A DNA stretch of 64,000 nucleotides from Mya arenaria. Its lineage: Eukaryota > Mollusca > Bivalvia > Myida > Myidae. A model generated the notes under the pieces. The model was not told the DNA's origin and ran no database searches. It saw only the letters and a list, made by a program, of their open reading frames with translations. Positions within the stretch are counted from its first letter, which is position 1. Each line of letters starts with the position of its first letter. Positions 10,826-21,981 of the stretch are shown one piece after another. Made by a program: the position numbers and the translations under genes. The stretch covers positions 51,654,949-51,718,948 of the forward strand of contig NC_069123.1 in assembly GCF_026914265.1 (NCBI RefSeq), given 5' to 3'.

Positions 10826-11930
10826 ATTGCTGAAAGGCAGTTCATTTTAAGGAATGGAAGTTGAGGTGTAAATATTGAGCTATTTTCCGATATGAATAAC
10901 AAACATACACAACATATCAAATAACAGTAACAATGAGCTCGTGACCTGGAAATAAAAGTACATATGTTAAAATGAACACATATTGAAGCATGCATACAAA
11001 TACAAATAGGAAAAAAGGATTAGAGCATTGTGAACAGTGATTACGCCAACAAGTTTTCCGGGCTGTACGGCCAGTCCACACGCGCACGGTTCCACTAGTT
11101 GATATTCCACTGTCATAAGTTAACTAATACTTATTCTTGGATTACCGCTACGATTTAACCGTTCCGTTACTATCTCTGTTTAATGTCAACTCCTCTTCCG
11201 AGTGTCACTGACATGAACGGTGCGCGCCGGCTTGTTAGTGAAAAAATAAAACACTGATGAGGCAAATCACATCAGAAAAGTGAGAACTAGGGTATAAAAG
11301 AGAACACAATTTAGGTAACATGATAAAAAGTGATTGGTGAGCTGGTAAAAGGATAAACAACGCGGCAAGGTCGGAGGCAGGGATGTGCACCGCGTACGAA
11401 CTGAAATTCATACACACTCTATATCCAGTCGTTAGCACATCATTGATATTCATTTAATATTTTAACAGGGGTTGTCCAGCCGACGTTTGCTGTTTTGACG
11501 TTTTGTCTGATGAATATTAGTGCAGTGCAACCTAAGAATCGATTGAACACAATTTAAGCTAATCAAGTTTTACAAGAATTGTTTCTGTTGGGAAAACTTA
11601 GGTAAGGTTTATTAAGCTGTATTAGTTTATACTAAATCAGGGGCATAGCGTAACCAAAATGAGAGTTATTAACGGGGTTTATTATAGAGGAGGAGTACCC
11701 CTCCTTCGAAATTGGGGTAAGCGGATGTGTTTGCATAATAGTTTAATACATGGTGGGTGCTTGAAATATTTGGATCAAAACAATAGGAAACATATCACAG
11801 TTATAGACCATTACACTTGCTTCTATTTCCTTACTGTTTAGGGTATAAGACCATCGCAGGGAAGTGCTGCTGTAAATGCCTTAGAAGTGGTATATTTATA
11901 AAATTTAAAAAACATAACATTTGTGTGTAT
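10826..11930. other. Intergenic with a GC-richer patch
   Basis: Mostly AT-rich. The stretch 11040-11230 is noticeably richer in CpG (GCCAGTCCACACGCGCACGG, GGTGCGCGCCGGC) and could be a promoter or first exon, for example for the Rho gene on the minus strand. No splice-linked exon could be demonstrated. Confidence 0.3.
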
Positions 11931-11940
11931 GTCTGCAGAG

Positions 11941-12637
11941 TAGTCCAAATAATTGTACGTTGACGGATTTTTTTAGATTTTTGATATGGCAAATCCTTCA
12001 CGTACAAATTGTTTAGTATCAAAAGTGGGTAGTTGTTCCGATCAGGATTCCGGGTTAAAGCATATAGCGTCTATAAAATATCATAAAAACAAGAAATATT
12101 ACCAGATAATGTTATTTTATATTAGTTCCGTACACAAAAAATAAATATCCAACTTATAATTATGAGTTTGACGGCTTTTCTTCATTTCATTCTGTCAAAA
12201 CATAAGGCGATATATACATGAAGGGCACCTGCAAGGCTTTAGGGCACAGTTTTTATCGCTCGGAAAAAATTCGGCCATGGCCGAGTTGTTACGATTGTGC
12301 AACGAGGTCTATCTCGAAGCTTTGTCGGAGGAGGCCGAGTTATTACGATTGTATCGAGTTGTTCCCCTTCGCATTATTGTTTTCTGTGTCAGTCAACTTT
12401 CGTTTTATTGGAAAGGTAAACAACTTGTTTTAATGCATTAAATGCTTGTTAAGTGCAAAATAACATTTCACTTACATGATAAAATATGAAAATAACTCTT
12501 TATGATCAATTTCAACCATAAAATACTTCACTTAAAACAATTTCAATATTTTTAAAACACCCCGGTTTTTTGCACATTCCCGTTTAGACGTTAGGGATTG
12601 GAAGAATCCCGTATAACACGTCTATTATTTTAGACTA
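11941..12637 (+). mobile_element. TAGTC-ended MITE (family T), copy A
   Basis: It begins TAGTCCAAATAATTG and ends ATTATTTTAGACTA, so the ends are short imperfect inverted repeats. It is flanked by GTCTGCAGAG at 11931-11940 and 12638-12647, a 10-bp direct repeat. The length is 697 bp, and it is about as long as and nearly identical to copy C at 58168-58861. A second, partial copy B abuts it directly. Confidence 0.88.
12277..12441 (+). other. Small conserved ORF inside family-T MITE, copy A
   Basis: A 54-codon frame starts at an ATG in the context GGCCATGG and begins MAELLRLCNEVYLEAL, with a second ELLRLY block 20 residues later. The same frame is open in copy C (58501-58665) with a few replacement changes. 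A GTAAAC that could be a splice donor lies inside the frame after YWK. It may be a leftover first exon of a transposase; no family was recognised. Confidence 0.4.
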
Positions 12638-12647
12638 GTCTGCAGAG

Positions 12648-13035
12648 TAGTCCTAATAATTGTACGTTGACAGATTTTTTTTAAATTTTTGATATGGCAA
12701 ATCCTTCACGTACAAATTGTTTAGTATCAAAAGTGGGTAGTCCAAATAATTGTACGTTGACAGATTTTTTTAGATTTTTGATATGTAGTTGTTCAGATCA
12801 GGATTCCGGGTTAAAGCATATAGCGTCTAGTAAATATCATAAAAACAAGAAATATTACCAGATGATGTTATTTTATATTAGTTTCGTACACAATTTTTTT
12901 TATCCAACTTATAATTATGAGTTTGTCGGCTTCTTTTCATTTCATTCTGTCAAAACATAATGATAAATACATGAAGGGCACCTGCAAGGCTTCAGGGCAC
13001 AGTTTTAAATCGCTCGGAACATTTCGGCCATGGAA
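12648..13035 (+). mobile_element. Family-T MITE, copy B, truncated and internally duplicated
   Basis: It starts TAGTCCTAATAATTG immediately after the 10-bp repeat shared with copy A. After GTGGG its own first ~50 bases (TAGTCCAAATAATTG..GATATG) are repeated before the sequence resumes with TAGTTGTTC. It stops at GGCCATGG, precisely where the small ORF begins in the other copies, and runs into unrelated DNA. Confidence 0.8.
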
Positions 13036-13550
13036 AGTTAACGGGCACCTTATACTTGGTTTGAAAGAGGCGATGCTTTATTGACAGAAGTCGATCTAAA
13101 TTAAACTAATTATTTGTGTTTCATTTAACACTTAAGTGTAATAGGTAAAACATATTGGCTAAAGTAATAAAAGTGTAACTTTTGTGTTTTTATTTAACAG
13201 TAAAGTGTTATGTATTGTGGAGTAACAGTTGAAGAATATATATTTCATTGGTATATGGATCAGTCGACTTGTGGCGTTTAAAGAACAAAATGAATATACA
13301 AAAGTTAAAAAAGTTCCCTAGGGCCTTTTTTATTTGATTCAATGTTTTACGAACACCTCCGCTCAAAAAACTCATTTTTGAAATAAAAATAAAATTGTGA
13401 TTTCGTGTTTTTTTTAATTTCCGCCGATGAAACTTTATCGCGGCAAATCATTAAAAGCAGAGGACATCGCAATAGCTGTAAAAATTTTGTTCTAAACATT
13501 TCTGAAAAAGTTTAAGCCAATGAAAAACATTCATCGGATTTGCAGGCTGG
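13036..13550. other. Intergenic, nothing recognised
   Basis: AT-rich; no supported gene or repeat. Confidence 0.45.
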
Positions 13551-13786
13551 TGCTAAAAACCTGGTATCCGGTACCTGGTATCCCACGGTATCCGGTATCA
13601 CCGAATTATGTTGATATCAAGGTTAATATCAGATGATAAATCCAAGTATCCACGGTCTGTTATTAATTGCTTTTTGACAACCAATGCATACTTTAAATAA
13701 CACTGTTTCAACATAATCCGGTATCATAAACTGTGATAACGGCTTTTCTCGATATCGATACCTGATACCGGGTTTTAGCTCACCCG
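13551..13786. mobile_element. Short inverted-repeat element with GGTATC-rich ends
   Basis: GCTAAAAACCTGGTATCCGG at the left faces an imperfect inverted copy (GCTAAAACCCGGTATCAGG in reverse complement) at the right, about 235 bp apart. Both ends contain clustered GGTAYC/GATATC palindromes. It is probably a small MITE; no target duplication was identified. Confidence 0.55.
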
Positions 13787-13993
13787 GATAATCCTTTGGC
13801 AGGGTGACTTCCAGTTTATTTCCGGGTTATGACGAAGTATAATAACAGCGATAAATATGGACTAATTATCGTTCCAGGTTTGTTATTATTTATTTATTTT
13901 TATTACATTTGTCATTTAAATGAGTTTATATTACATTATTGTGATATACTTTGAATGTCATGAGCTATAAATTGCTTGACTGTTTACCTGGAC

Positions 13994-15390
13994 CAGGGGC
14001 GGATCCAGGATTTTGGGTTAGGGGGGGCGTAACTTTTAATCACTCTAAAGTTTGCACTAGCAGATCCAGGGGCATACCTATAGTTCTAATATCATAACGA
14101 GGTTTCTATTAGGACGACTAAGTGGCTTATATAATTTGTATATTTTCGTTAAGCGGGAAAAACGAGGGAAGATACATGTATAATTGTGAACCCATGTTCA
14201 GATACTTTTACTATTCAACATATTCTAAGTGCATAGCTATCTATGTGTATCTATTCGCACAATGGATCTATCAGTAGCATGCGCCTAGGATATTTCCTGG
14301 CGTAGATGTTCACAATTTCCTCAATATCCAATTTTATGTCCCTATGAATGAAGAGTAGCATGAGAGCGTTGAACCGGCTCTGGCCCATGGTACTCCTGTG
14401 CGGGTTCTTGATGAATTTCAATGACGAGTTGGACCGTTCCACTCCTGCTGATGTCACAGAAGTTAAAAGCAACAGTGTAAGCACTTTCGATATGTTGGGA
14501 TACATATGTTGGCATGTTTCTGTCAATGTTTCGACAATAGTCGACGGCTTGTTTTCAGTGTTTCTCCAGGTCTGTTTCCAGAGCTGGACCTTTTGTGCGA
14601 ACATGTCTGGCTGTAGCATGTCATCTCTGTAAAAGTCCAGAAGAGCTAGCATCGACTCTTGAGTGGCGCTGGCAATGTTGTTTGGCAGCAGACAGAACGC
14701 CAGACATGCCTGCTGTGTCATGGTGTTAAATCTGAGGTTTAGTTGTTGTGACATTGAGTCCACAAAAGGAAGGAACACAGCCCGTTCATAGTACTGTTCT
14801 ACGTTGGCTGCTGGCACGTTACTTTTCTGTGTCTGACGTCCACATCGTCTAGGCATTTGGAGGCTGTCTAACCCAGCTTTTTGTGCCATTGTTGATGCTT
14901 TTGTGTACACATCTTTGTAATCAGTGTTCCTTGCTTCAGACACAGAGGTTTTAACATGCGTAACCATTTCATATGCCTGAATAATGTCCAGAGATGTGCC
15001 CTGTAGTTTGCTGCTGATGCCGATTACATATCCAAACATGTGTAAGACGGTCTGAAAGCACACAATGAATGTCGAATAAATGTACCCAAAGGAAATTAAT
15101 TGACTGATGTGTTTGTTTGTATGGGTTTTACGGCGCATCAACATGATCATGTTATATAGTGCCGAATTATTACAGTAAGGGAAGGCGGGAACGTTTAAAT
15201 TGCGTGCACTCTGTGTTGTGTACGAGTACATCTCAAAAGGCAATGTTGTATAAAGATACGCGAGCGAAGCGAGCGAAGAAAAAATAGGAAAATATAGTAT
15301 ATTTTATTGTTTCCATACCAAAGAACATGTAAGCTCCGGGAATTTTAGGGGGGGCGTGCGCCGGGTGCGCCCCCCCTGGATCCGCTAGTG
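13994..15390 (-). mobile_element. Truncated hAT DNA transposon
   Basis: The left end CAGGGGCGGATCCAGG and the right end (reverse complement CACTAGCGGATCCAGG) are hAT-type terminal inverted repeats, each followed inward by a G-rich run and GGCG. The 1.4-kb body carries a single minus-strand frame that is the C-terminal part of a P52rIPK/DUF4371-type hAT transposase. An exact 8-bp target duplication is not evident; TGGAC occurs near both edges. The N-terminal zinc finger and the front of the catalytic region are absent. Confidence 0.8.
14251..15243 (-). pseudogene. hAT transposase C-terminal remnant (P52rIPK-like)
   Basis: A 330-aa open frame. The stretch IGISSKLQGTSLDI..AYEMV, the YY..FLPFVDSMSQQL block and a C-terminal dimerisation domain (about residues 255-325, SAGVERSNSSLKFIK and SRFNALMLLFIHRDI) match the 52-kDa-repressor-like hAT group. 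The whole front of the protein, with the zinc finger and first catalytic aspartates, is absent, so it cannot be an active transposase by itself. The open frame with no stops suggests a fairly recent insertion, or possibly some selection; neither can be decided here. Confidence 0.8.
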
Positions 15391-15547
15391 TGGACAGTTT
15401 AGTTCTGGTGGGTGGGGTAGATGGTTCAGAAAAGACTGCGCTTACTATTCTTATTGGAGTATTATTAATAACAAAAAATATCATCTATTCTAAAACATTT
15501 GTTTTGAAAATTAACACAAATAATACATTAGGCTGTTTTATTATCTG
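15391..15547. other. Short spacer between two transposons
   Basis: No feature seen. Confidence 0.4.
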
Positions 15548-15552
15548 ACGGT

Positions 15553-16626
15553 CAGGGTTCCCGCTGGCGATCGCCATTGTCGCCATTTGCGACAAAATCG
15601 CAAAAGTGGCGACAACTTTTCAAATTTGGCGAATTTATGGCGACAACGATATTTTTCTAAAATATTTTCTTAAAATGACGTAAGTGGTGACCATGCGGCC
15701 TGCATGATAATCGATTCTGTCACTGTCATAAATCAAGCGCATCTGCTGGTGCGACAACAAAAATTAATCCGATAATTAGGGCAAGCAGTCACGGCCCAGT
15801 CACCACCTCGCTAATTATTACAGAATTTTATTGCTTTCACGGATAAACAATGACATCCTTTAACTGTTATGTCTCATATTAACAAACAATTTTAATATTT
15901 AGCTCAACAGCCTTGTTGTTGCGTAATTATTGTGTTAGTTTTAAATATGCAAATCATAGAATTTTATGTTGTCGGAAAGTCACGTGATATGCAAATTTCG
16001 TAATGACGTTTACGCGCTAAAATTGCTTTCGGTTTTGTCGCAATTTGTAATTGCTATAAATGCAGCATTCTAAGAGTTCAAAAAGATTAACAGAAATCAA
16101 ATAAATAGGATTAAACCCCATTTGATAAGGCTTCTAATATGTTGGCTGGAGTAAAGAGTAGGTAGACAAATTTCTATTAGGAAAGTTATGGCCCTAGTTT
16201 GACAATGTATATTTCTTTGAATTTCCATTTATTTTAAATTTATCTCATAATTTCACAAATGTATTCTTTTATTGTATGCAGGCATTAGACTGAAATCAAC
16301 ATATTGATGTTTATGTCACATTTTTTGCAATATTTTTTTATTTATATACTAGTCCATATATACAATGAATTTTGTCAACAGAATAACAATTTGCTATTAA
16401 TATCTTGTGCTTCATGTACAACAAAATGTTATGATTTGCACGACAATGTGCTAATTAAATGCAATTTAAGGCTCTTAAAATGCTTAAACCCCATGAGCTT
16501 CAGGGGGCTTCGCCCCCTTGGCCCCCACAAGGGCGCTGCCCTGGACCCGTAAGGGGGCCTATTGTGGCCCCCTTAACCCCCCGCGAAAAAGTGGCGACAA
16601 CTTTTTAGAACCCAGGGGGAACCCTG
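15553..16626. mobile_element. DNA transposon relic with CAGGGTTCCC termini
   Basis: The left end CAGGGTTCCCGCTGGC and the right end (reverse complement CAGGGTTCCCCCTGGG) are inverted repeats. Both are followed inward by GTCGCCAC/GTGGCGACAAC segments. ACGGT flanks both edges (15548-15552, 16627-16631), a short direct repeat. The 1.07-kb body has no transposase frame. Near the right end is a GC-rich block (16497-16585) of GGGGGC/GCCCCC palindromes. The termini resemble hAT ends, but the flanking repeat is shorter than 8 bp. Confidence 0.7.
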
Positions 16627-16631
16627 ACGGT

Positions 16632-17115
16632 GATAATCTATAATGAGGAATCTGTATGTACATTACCATGTACAGTATAACTATGTAATAGTCTTATGAA
16701 TGAACATATATATATCATCAATATAAATTATGATATTTATACTGCTCTGTGTGTTTTATTACTATGTAATAAAACTTTTACTTAGAAAGAGTAATAGTGT
16801 TATGCTGTCACCTTAGTGTTCTCAGCTTCTGAATGATTTGTTACTAGTTAGTTATGTTTAAACATTATGATGGCCACCGGACTAGTCACATACACCCAGG
16901 CCTGGAATTAAATCGGGGTCCAGATTGTCTTAAAACCCATCCATAAATAAGTCTGAGAGTAACTTTTTTTTTTATAAAAAATATACTTTTTATGTTCCAT
17001 TCCTTTCTTTACAGATATGATTCAAATATGCTGATGTTATCCACTGAGACCATCACTTTCAATGAAGAACATCACTACAATCAGTTGGGCTGCTAGATTG
17101 GTAGCAACATGATGT
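16632..17115. other. Intergenic, nothing recognised
   Basis: AT-rich; no supported feature. Confidence 0.45.
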
Positions 17116-17340
17116 AAGCTAGTGCCTGTTGAAACTCTATTGTTGGTTCGGCATCTATTGCTTACTGGACCACTATATTGGATGGACCATACATGTTGGT
17201 TGAACAACAGTTACTATAAAAGGTTGGACCGGAAGTGTTGGTTGGACCACCAGTGTTGTTTGGACTGCTTGTTGGACAGAATGTGTGATGGACAACTAGT
17301 ATTATTTGAATCACTGTTGGATAGACAGCTTTTGTTTAAT
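17116..17340. repeat. Degenerate short tandem repeat, TGTTGGTTGGACC-type
   Basis: GTTGGACC, TTGGATGGACC, GTTGGTTGGACCACC and GTTGGACAGA modules recur roughly every 20-30 bases. The 79-aa frame across it is Trp/Leu/Asp repetitive and has no family resemblance, so I treat it as repeat translation. Confidence 0.5.
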
Positions 17341-17849
17341 CAGACAGCTATAATCAGTTGATTTACAAGTTCCTGGCGGATAAATATTCCCTGTATAGAA
17401 GGAAACAAAAAAGCTCTGTAACAATGACATGGTTGGTGAATTGGTATCAGACAATTTGCAGCCAAGACAAGACAGTGAAGTGATAGCCGATTCCATAAAC
17501 TCAAAATGGCAAATAAATGTACCAAAAATAGTTGATTTTTTATGTCACTTGTCTATTATAACATGCATTTACAAAGTATAAAGAGTGATTAATGAAAATA
17601 TGAAGTGAGATTGTCAGATAAAGCAAAACCAAATGTGCACACACTTATATATTGACTTGACAATAAAATAGAAAAACATAGAGAATACATCATAGCTTTT
17701 GCTTTTCTGTGTGTTTTTTTTCCCGACCAAAAAATAAAATTCCAGAAATGTAATTTTATTTTTATTTTTATTTCCTCCTCCTCTGACACTTCACAACTCT
17801 GGCCGTTCGTAAAACATATAATTAAAAAAAAAGGCCTAGACACGCATTA
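17341..17849. other. Intergenic, nothing recognised
   Basis: AT-rich; short frames only. Confidence 0.4.
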
Positions 17850-18700
17850 TTGTGGCTAGTCTGCAGAGTTGTTCTGAAGTCATCTACGGAGGTGATGTGC
17901 ACCAGGTCTGGAGGAAGAGAGTTCCGGTCTCATATGGTTCATGGCAGGAATCTGTTTTTGTATTGTTCGTAGTTGGCCCAGAGTTCAATAGAGACTATGT
18001 TATGTCTCCTAGTACCATGGTAATGCAGACATTGTCCGGTATTTCAACAGGAGAAAGGATGTTGACAGCTTTTTTGAAATGGTTTGTCTCTTATTCTTTC
18101 GTCCATGTTAAAGGGGTAACCAGTTCAGATCGTTGAGCATAGATGTTCTACGCTGTCTTGATACAAGTAGTTTCTGGTGATGAATCTTGCTCCCTTGCCA
18201 TGGAACTGATCAAGGGATTGAATATTATGTTTAAAGTATGGGTCCCAGACTGAAGAAGAGTTTTCTAGATGTGGTCTTTCTTGAAAGTTGAAAGCTTTCT
18301 CTTTTACTTCTTGGTTGCAGTTATAAATATGTCTCCACAGTAGGTTGAGTTTTTTTTTTAGCTTTTCCTGTAATGTTACGAATACGAGTTTTCTAGGTTA
18401 AATCTGATGTTAATTCGATTCCAAGGTTTGGATGATGTAGAACGAGGTATGGATGATATAGAACTCTCTGCAGTGGTGTATTACTAATGGAGCACTGTGT
18501 ATCAATGCTGTTCCTTTTGGTAAATTTAAGGTAGGCACTTTGAGGCGTTGAATTTCATTAACCATGTGTTTGATCAGTCTACAAGGGAATCTAAAAATTG
18601 TTGGAGTTGTATCTGGTCTATGATGTTGTTGATAATTCTAAACAAAAGACACTCATCAGTAAATAGTTTGTTCCTAGTTGTTCCTGAGACCTTGCTCATT
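17850..18700 (-). mobile_element. Non-LTR retrotransposon (LINE) RT C-terminal fragment
   Basis: Minus-strand translation, broken by stops and frame changes, gives in order a degenerate catalytic-box remnant (DECLLFRIINNI), a LGIELTSDL block, AKKKLNLLWR..CNQEVKEKAF, NSSSVWDPYF..GARFITRNY and finally NSLPPDLVHITSVDDFRTTL. These are the thumb and tail segments of jockey-like LINE reverse transcriptases, which read LGI..SSDLKW, VRP.LEY.S.VWDP and RDWN.LP in intact members. The front of the RT and the endonuclease are missing, so this is a dead fragment. Confidence 0.8.
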
Positions 18701-19185
18701 TATTTCATTTTCTTATTTTAAAATACAAAGTAGTGTAACACATATGATATTAGCCTGTCATGGGATAGTCTACTATGTAGGCCATTAAAATATTATGACA
18801 TGTACAATGTTTTAACCCTTTAGTGCATAATTTAGCTATAATGCACTGTTATCTATTCCCCCTTGATTACTCAAAATGCCCCTTTATCCATATCCGCAAT
18901 CATGTGCTGAAATGCTCCTTGATTGATTCCTGTATGATTGCACCAAAATGTGCCATCGTTGTTTAATGTTATTTATTATAAATTTTACATATCTGTTGCT
19001 TATTTTTTTAGCAACGAAGGCATTTTTGTGTAGTATAAATATCTATAAATCTAGTCCTTGCAAAAATAGACTATGTTACTATTTAAAGATTTTCAGAAAT
19101 CACGTCTGAAAATGACTGGGGTCATAACACATGTTTGATGGCATTCTTGCCGCGATTATTCTATAGAAAAATCCCACTATCTATT
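18701..19185. other. Intergenic, nothing recognised
   Basis: AT-rich; no supported feature. Confidence 0.4.
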
Positions 19186-19189
19186 TTAA

Positions 19190-19549
19190 AGCTGCACTCT
19201 CACAGATTGAATGTTTTGACAACTTTTTTTATTTTTTGTCTTGAAACGAGCCAATGTTTGCAAAAATCTGTGGAAACCAGTTATATAAGACTGCTGACAA
19301 AAAATCAGATCGCCGATTTTTATATTTAAGTTAAAAAAATGATGTTTTATGCATTTTTCTTAAAAACCGTTAGTAATGGTTTAAGCCATAAAACATTAAT
19401 TTTCGAACGGAAATATAAAAATCTACGATCTGATTTTTTGTCAGCAATCTTATATCATTGGTTTGCAGATATTTACGAAAAAAATTGCCTTTTCCAAGAC
19501 AAAAAACAACAAAAAAGTTGTTAATTGGTCAATCTGTGAGAGTGCAGCT
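19190..19549. mobile_element. TTAA-type MITE, AGCTGCACTCTCACAG termini, copy 2
   Basis: The same terminal inverted repeats as 4404-4702, bounded by TTAA at 19186-19189 and 19550-19553. The interior is itself roughly palindromic (AAGACTGCTGACAAAAAATC facing GATTTTTTGTCAGCAATCTT). The 360-bp length and lack of a transposase frame mark it as non-autonomous. Confidence 0.85.
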
Positions 19550-19553
19550 TTAA

Positions 19554-21944
19554 ACTACCGGTACCAAAAATAAATAAATGTCGAAACACGTGTTCTCTTG
19601 CTTTCGAAAATAACACACAAATGCACTCATGCATTTCAGACCTCGACTTATTTATTCTCTTATTGGCAAAGTTTGATTATGTCATTACTGAGTTATGGCA
19701 ATATATTTTGATAGCATAACGAATTCAAGTTGTATAGCTTCATTGAAGGCATATCTAGTGCTACGTCGAGTTCATTCAATCCATAACCAAAATGAAGTGG
19801 AAACCAGTGCAAGAAGCTGATCCAGCATTTATTATTATTTAGGATTTTAGAATTGTAGATTAAATTTTATTTATTTAGAAAATACAAACATGCATAATTG
19901 AAATATTAATACAAAAAATATCTGATATAACACTATTTGTTTACCCGATAAAAATGAGGTTTTCCTATATTCAATACATGATTCCTTCCAGTTGAATATT
20001 TGTTTATTGTTTTAATTTCCTTTGAGATGGAACTTTGATCATTGGATTTGAAATTTAATATTTTCCTAACTTTATGTTGGTCTATAATTGATTAAATCAA
20101 AAGAAATACTACAAAAATAAGGTTGTTATGTATAGGTGTCAATTTGAGTGTATTATTACATGAAATAAATTAAAACATCTTTAACTTTTTACATGAGTTG
20201 TGTTTGTTTATAAATAGTTTGCAAAAAACAAATTAGGATGTTTTTTTTCACTGGATTGGAAATTTAATTACCTTCCAACTTTATATTGATCAATAATTGA
20301 TAAAACCAAAAGAATATAGAAGAAATATAAGAAAATGCATAGGGTTCATTTTTCCAATTATCTCCTATGCAGTAGGGGTAGTTGTATGGGGTCTTTATCT
20401 ATTGGCTACTGATAATCAGTATACTGATAAGCCATATACTGGCAGGCATGGTTTGACATGAGGTCAGGTAAAGGGTTAGTTCTTATTTATTTATTGGCAC
20501 ATTGACTTGTGTCAAGCAAATTCCTCCATCACCATTTCAGCGTCAATCTCCTGCTTGTTTTATATTGAGAATACAAAGACCAGAAAGACACTGTGTTATC
20601 AAAGTGTTACAGAGGTGATCCCTTAGCACTAAGCAGTGGTGGTGCTGATGGGCATGGCCAACATAATGGCAGGGCACATTCTAATATTACAGTAAAGGTC
20701 CCAGCATTTGACTTTCTAGTGACAGTGTTGCCATTTCTAGTGTATTGTCTTGCAATCTGACTTTTTAACGTATAGTTTCCTTATAAAGCCTTCCAGGTCC
20801 ATGGTAACTTCACACTCCAGTTCACCTCAACTGTTTTGATGGTGTTCTCACTCAGGTTAGCGCCCTGTGAAGGGATCAAATACTGCTCATAAAATTGATT
20901 GTCCCTTTCTTAGCTATCATTGATACACGAATGTCAGACAGAAGTTCAATTAACAGATGGAACATATTCCATTTCCAGCATTACATCACATAATCTGCCC
21001 GTGCATTGGCTCTATCGCCCAATAGTTTTGTTTTAATTTTGAGCTTGATGCCAAGAGAGGCAGCAACATCAATTGACTTGCATTAGAGTGTATCCCATGT
21101 TCCTGGATCATTTCGGCCTTTTTTAACAGCATGAAAACTACCTTTGCTTCAATGACTGCCTTCACAAGATAGGGAGTCTCTTCTGGAGCAGTCTAGACAG
21201 TGGATGAAATTGCCCAATCTGGATATAAGTAGAGTCCTCTTAAGTGTTTTCTGATAGAAAACATTTGCTAATTTGTTGCCTGATCAGGAAATTAAACACT
21301 CCGTTTTCATATACCTTAGTTAAATTGTCCTATGTAAGATATTCAGTCTACAGACATTCCAATATCAACGCTGTATACTAGGAAGATAGATCTAAAATCC
21401 TACTGATCAGATATATTTTTTTTAAATCCCCATACTTGAGATATTCAGGGACAAACATATGTTATTTTTGCAAATATTTTCAGTTGTTATACCAGTGATC
21501 AGGAAACCGTGAATAGTTGTCTTCACTTCCTGTTTCTTTTTCTTTTCCCCCAATTGGGAAACAAGAAACATGTAAAAAAAGTATCTCATATCCCAAGAGG
21601 GTTAAAAAATTAATATCAATATCAATCTTGGTACAAAGTCATGTTGCCAGAAACAATACGCACATGAACCGCATGGCCAATGGTTTTATTAATTATACCC
21701 CTTTGATGATAATTTGAAAAAGGTTATCTAAAAGCTTTAACATTGCCATAACATTAAAACCATTCAAGATATTCATATGAAACTTATTGTACACTTATAA
21801 GTAACAAAATGCAAGTGTGTAGCAAGTTTATTACCTTGGCTTTAAAAGTAAGTTCTGAAAGGTGGACCAGTCTCAAATCTGCTTTAATCTGTCATTTTGA
21901 ACCTTCCTGGCATGTAAACATTTTATTCGAAGATCATATCTACT

Positions 21945-21945
<1 letters not shown>
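19554..21945. other. Intergenic, no gene recognised
   Basis: No long frame or spliced gene was found. The stretch 20480-21260 has more even base composition than its surroundings and could be an old coding transposon, but translations on both strands gave no recognisable motif. Confidence 0.4.

Positions 21946-21978
<33 letters not shown>
21946..21978. repeat. (TA)n microsatellite
   Basis: About 16 uninterrupted TA dinucleotides. Confidence 0.97.

Positions 21979-21981
<3 letters not shown>

Noticed and set aside
17122-17361. Trp/Cys/Asp-rich 79-aa frame that resembles a small secreted peptide
   Set aside because: No signal peptide; the frame follows a degenerate nucleotide repeat.
20480-21260. 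Possible decayed coding transposon
   Set aside because: Translations on both strands gave no recognisable motif, so only composition supports it.
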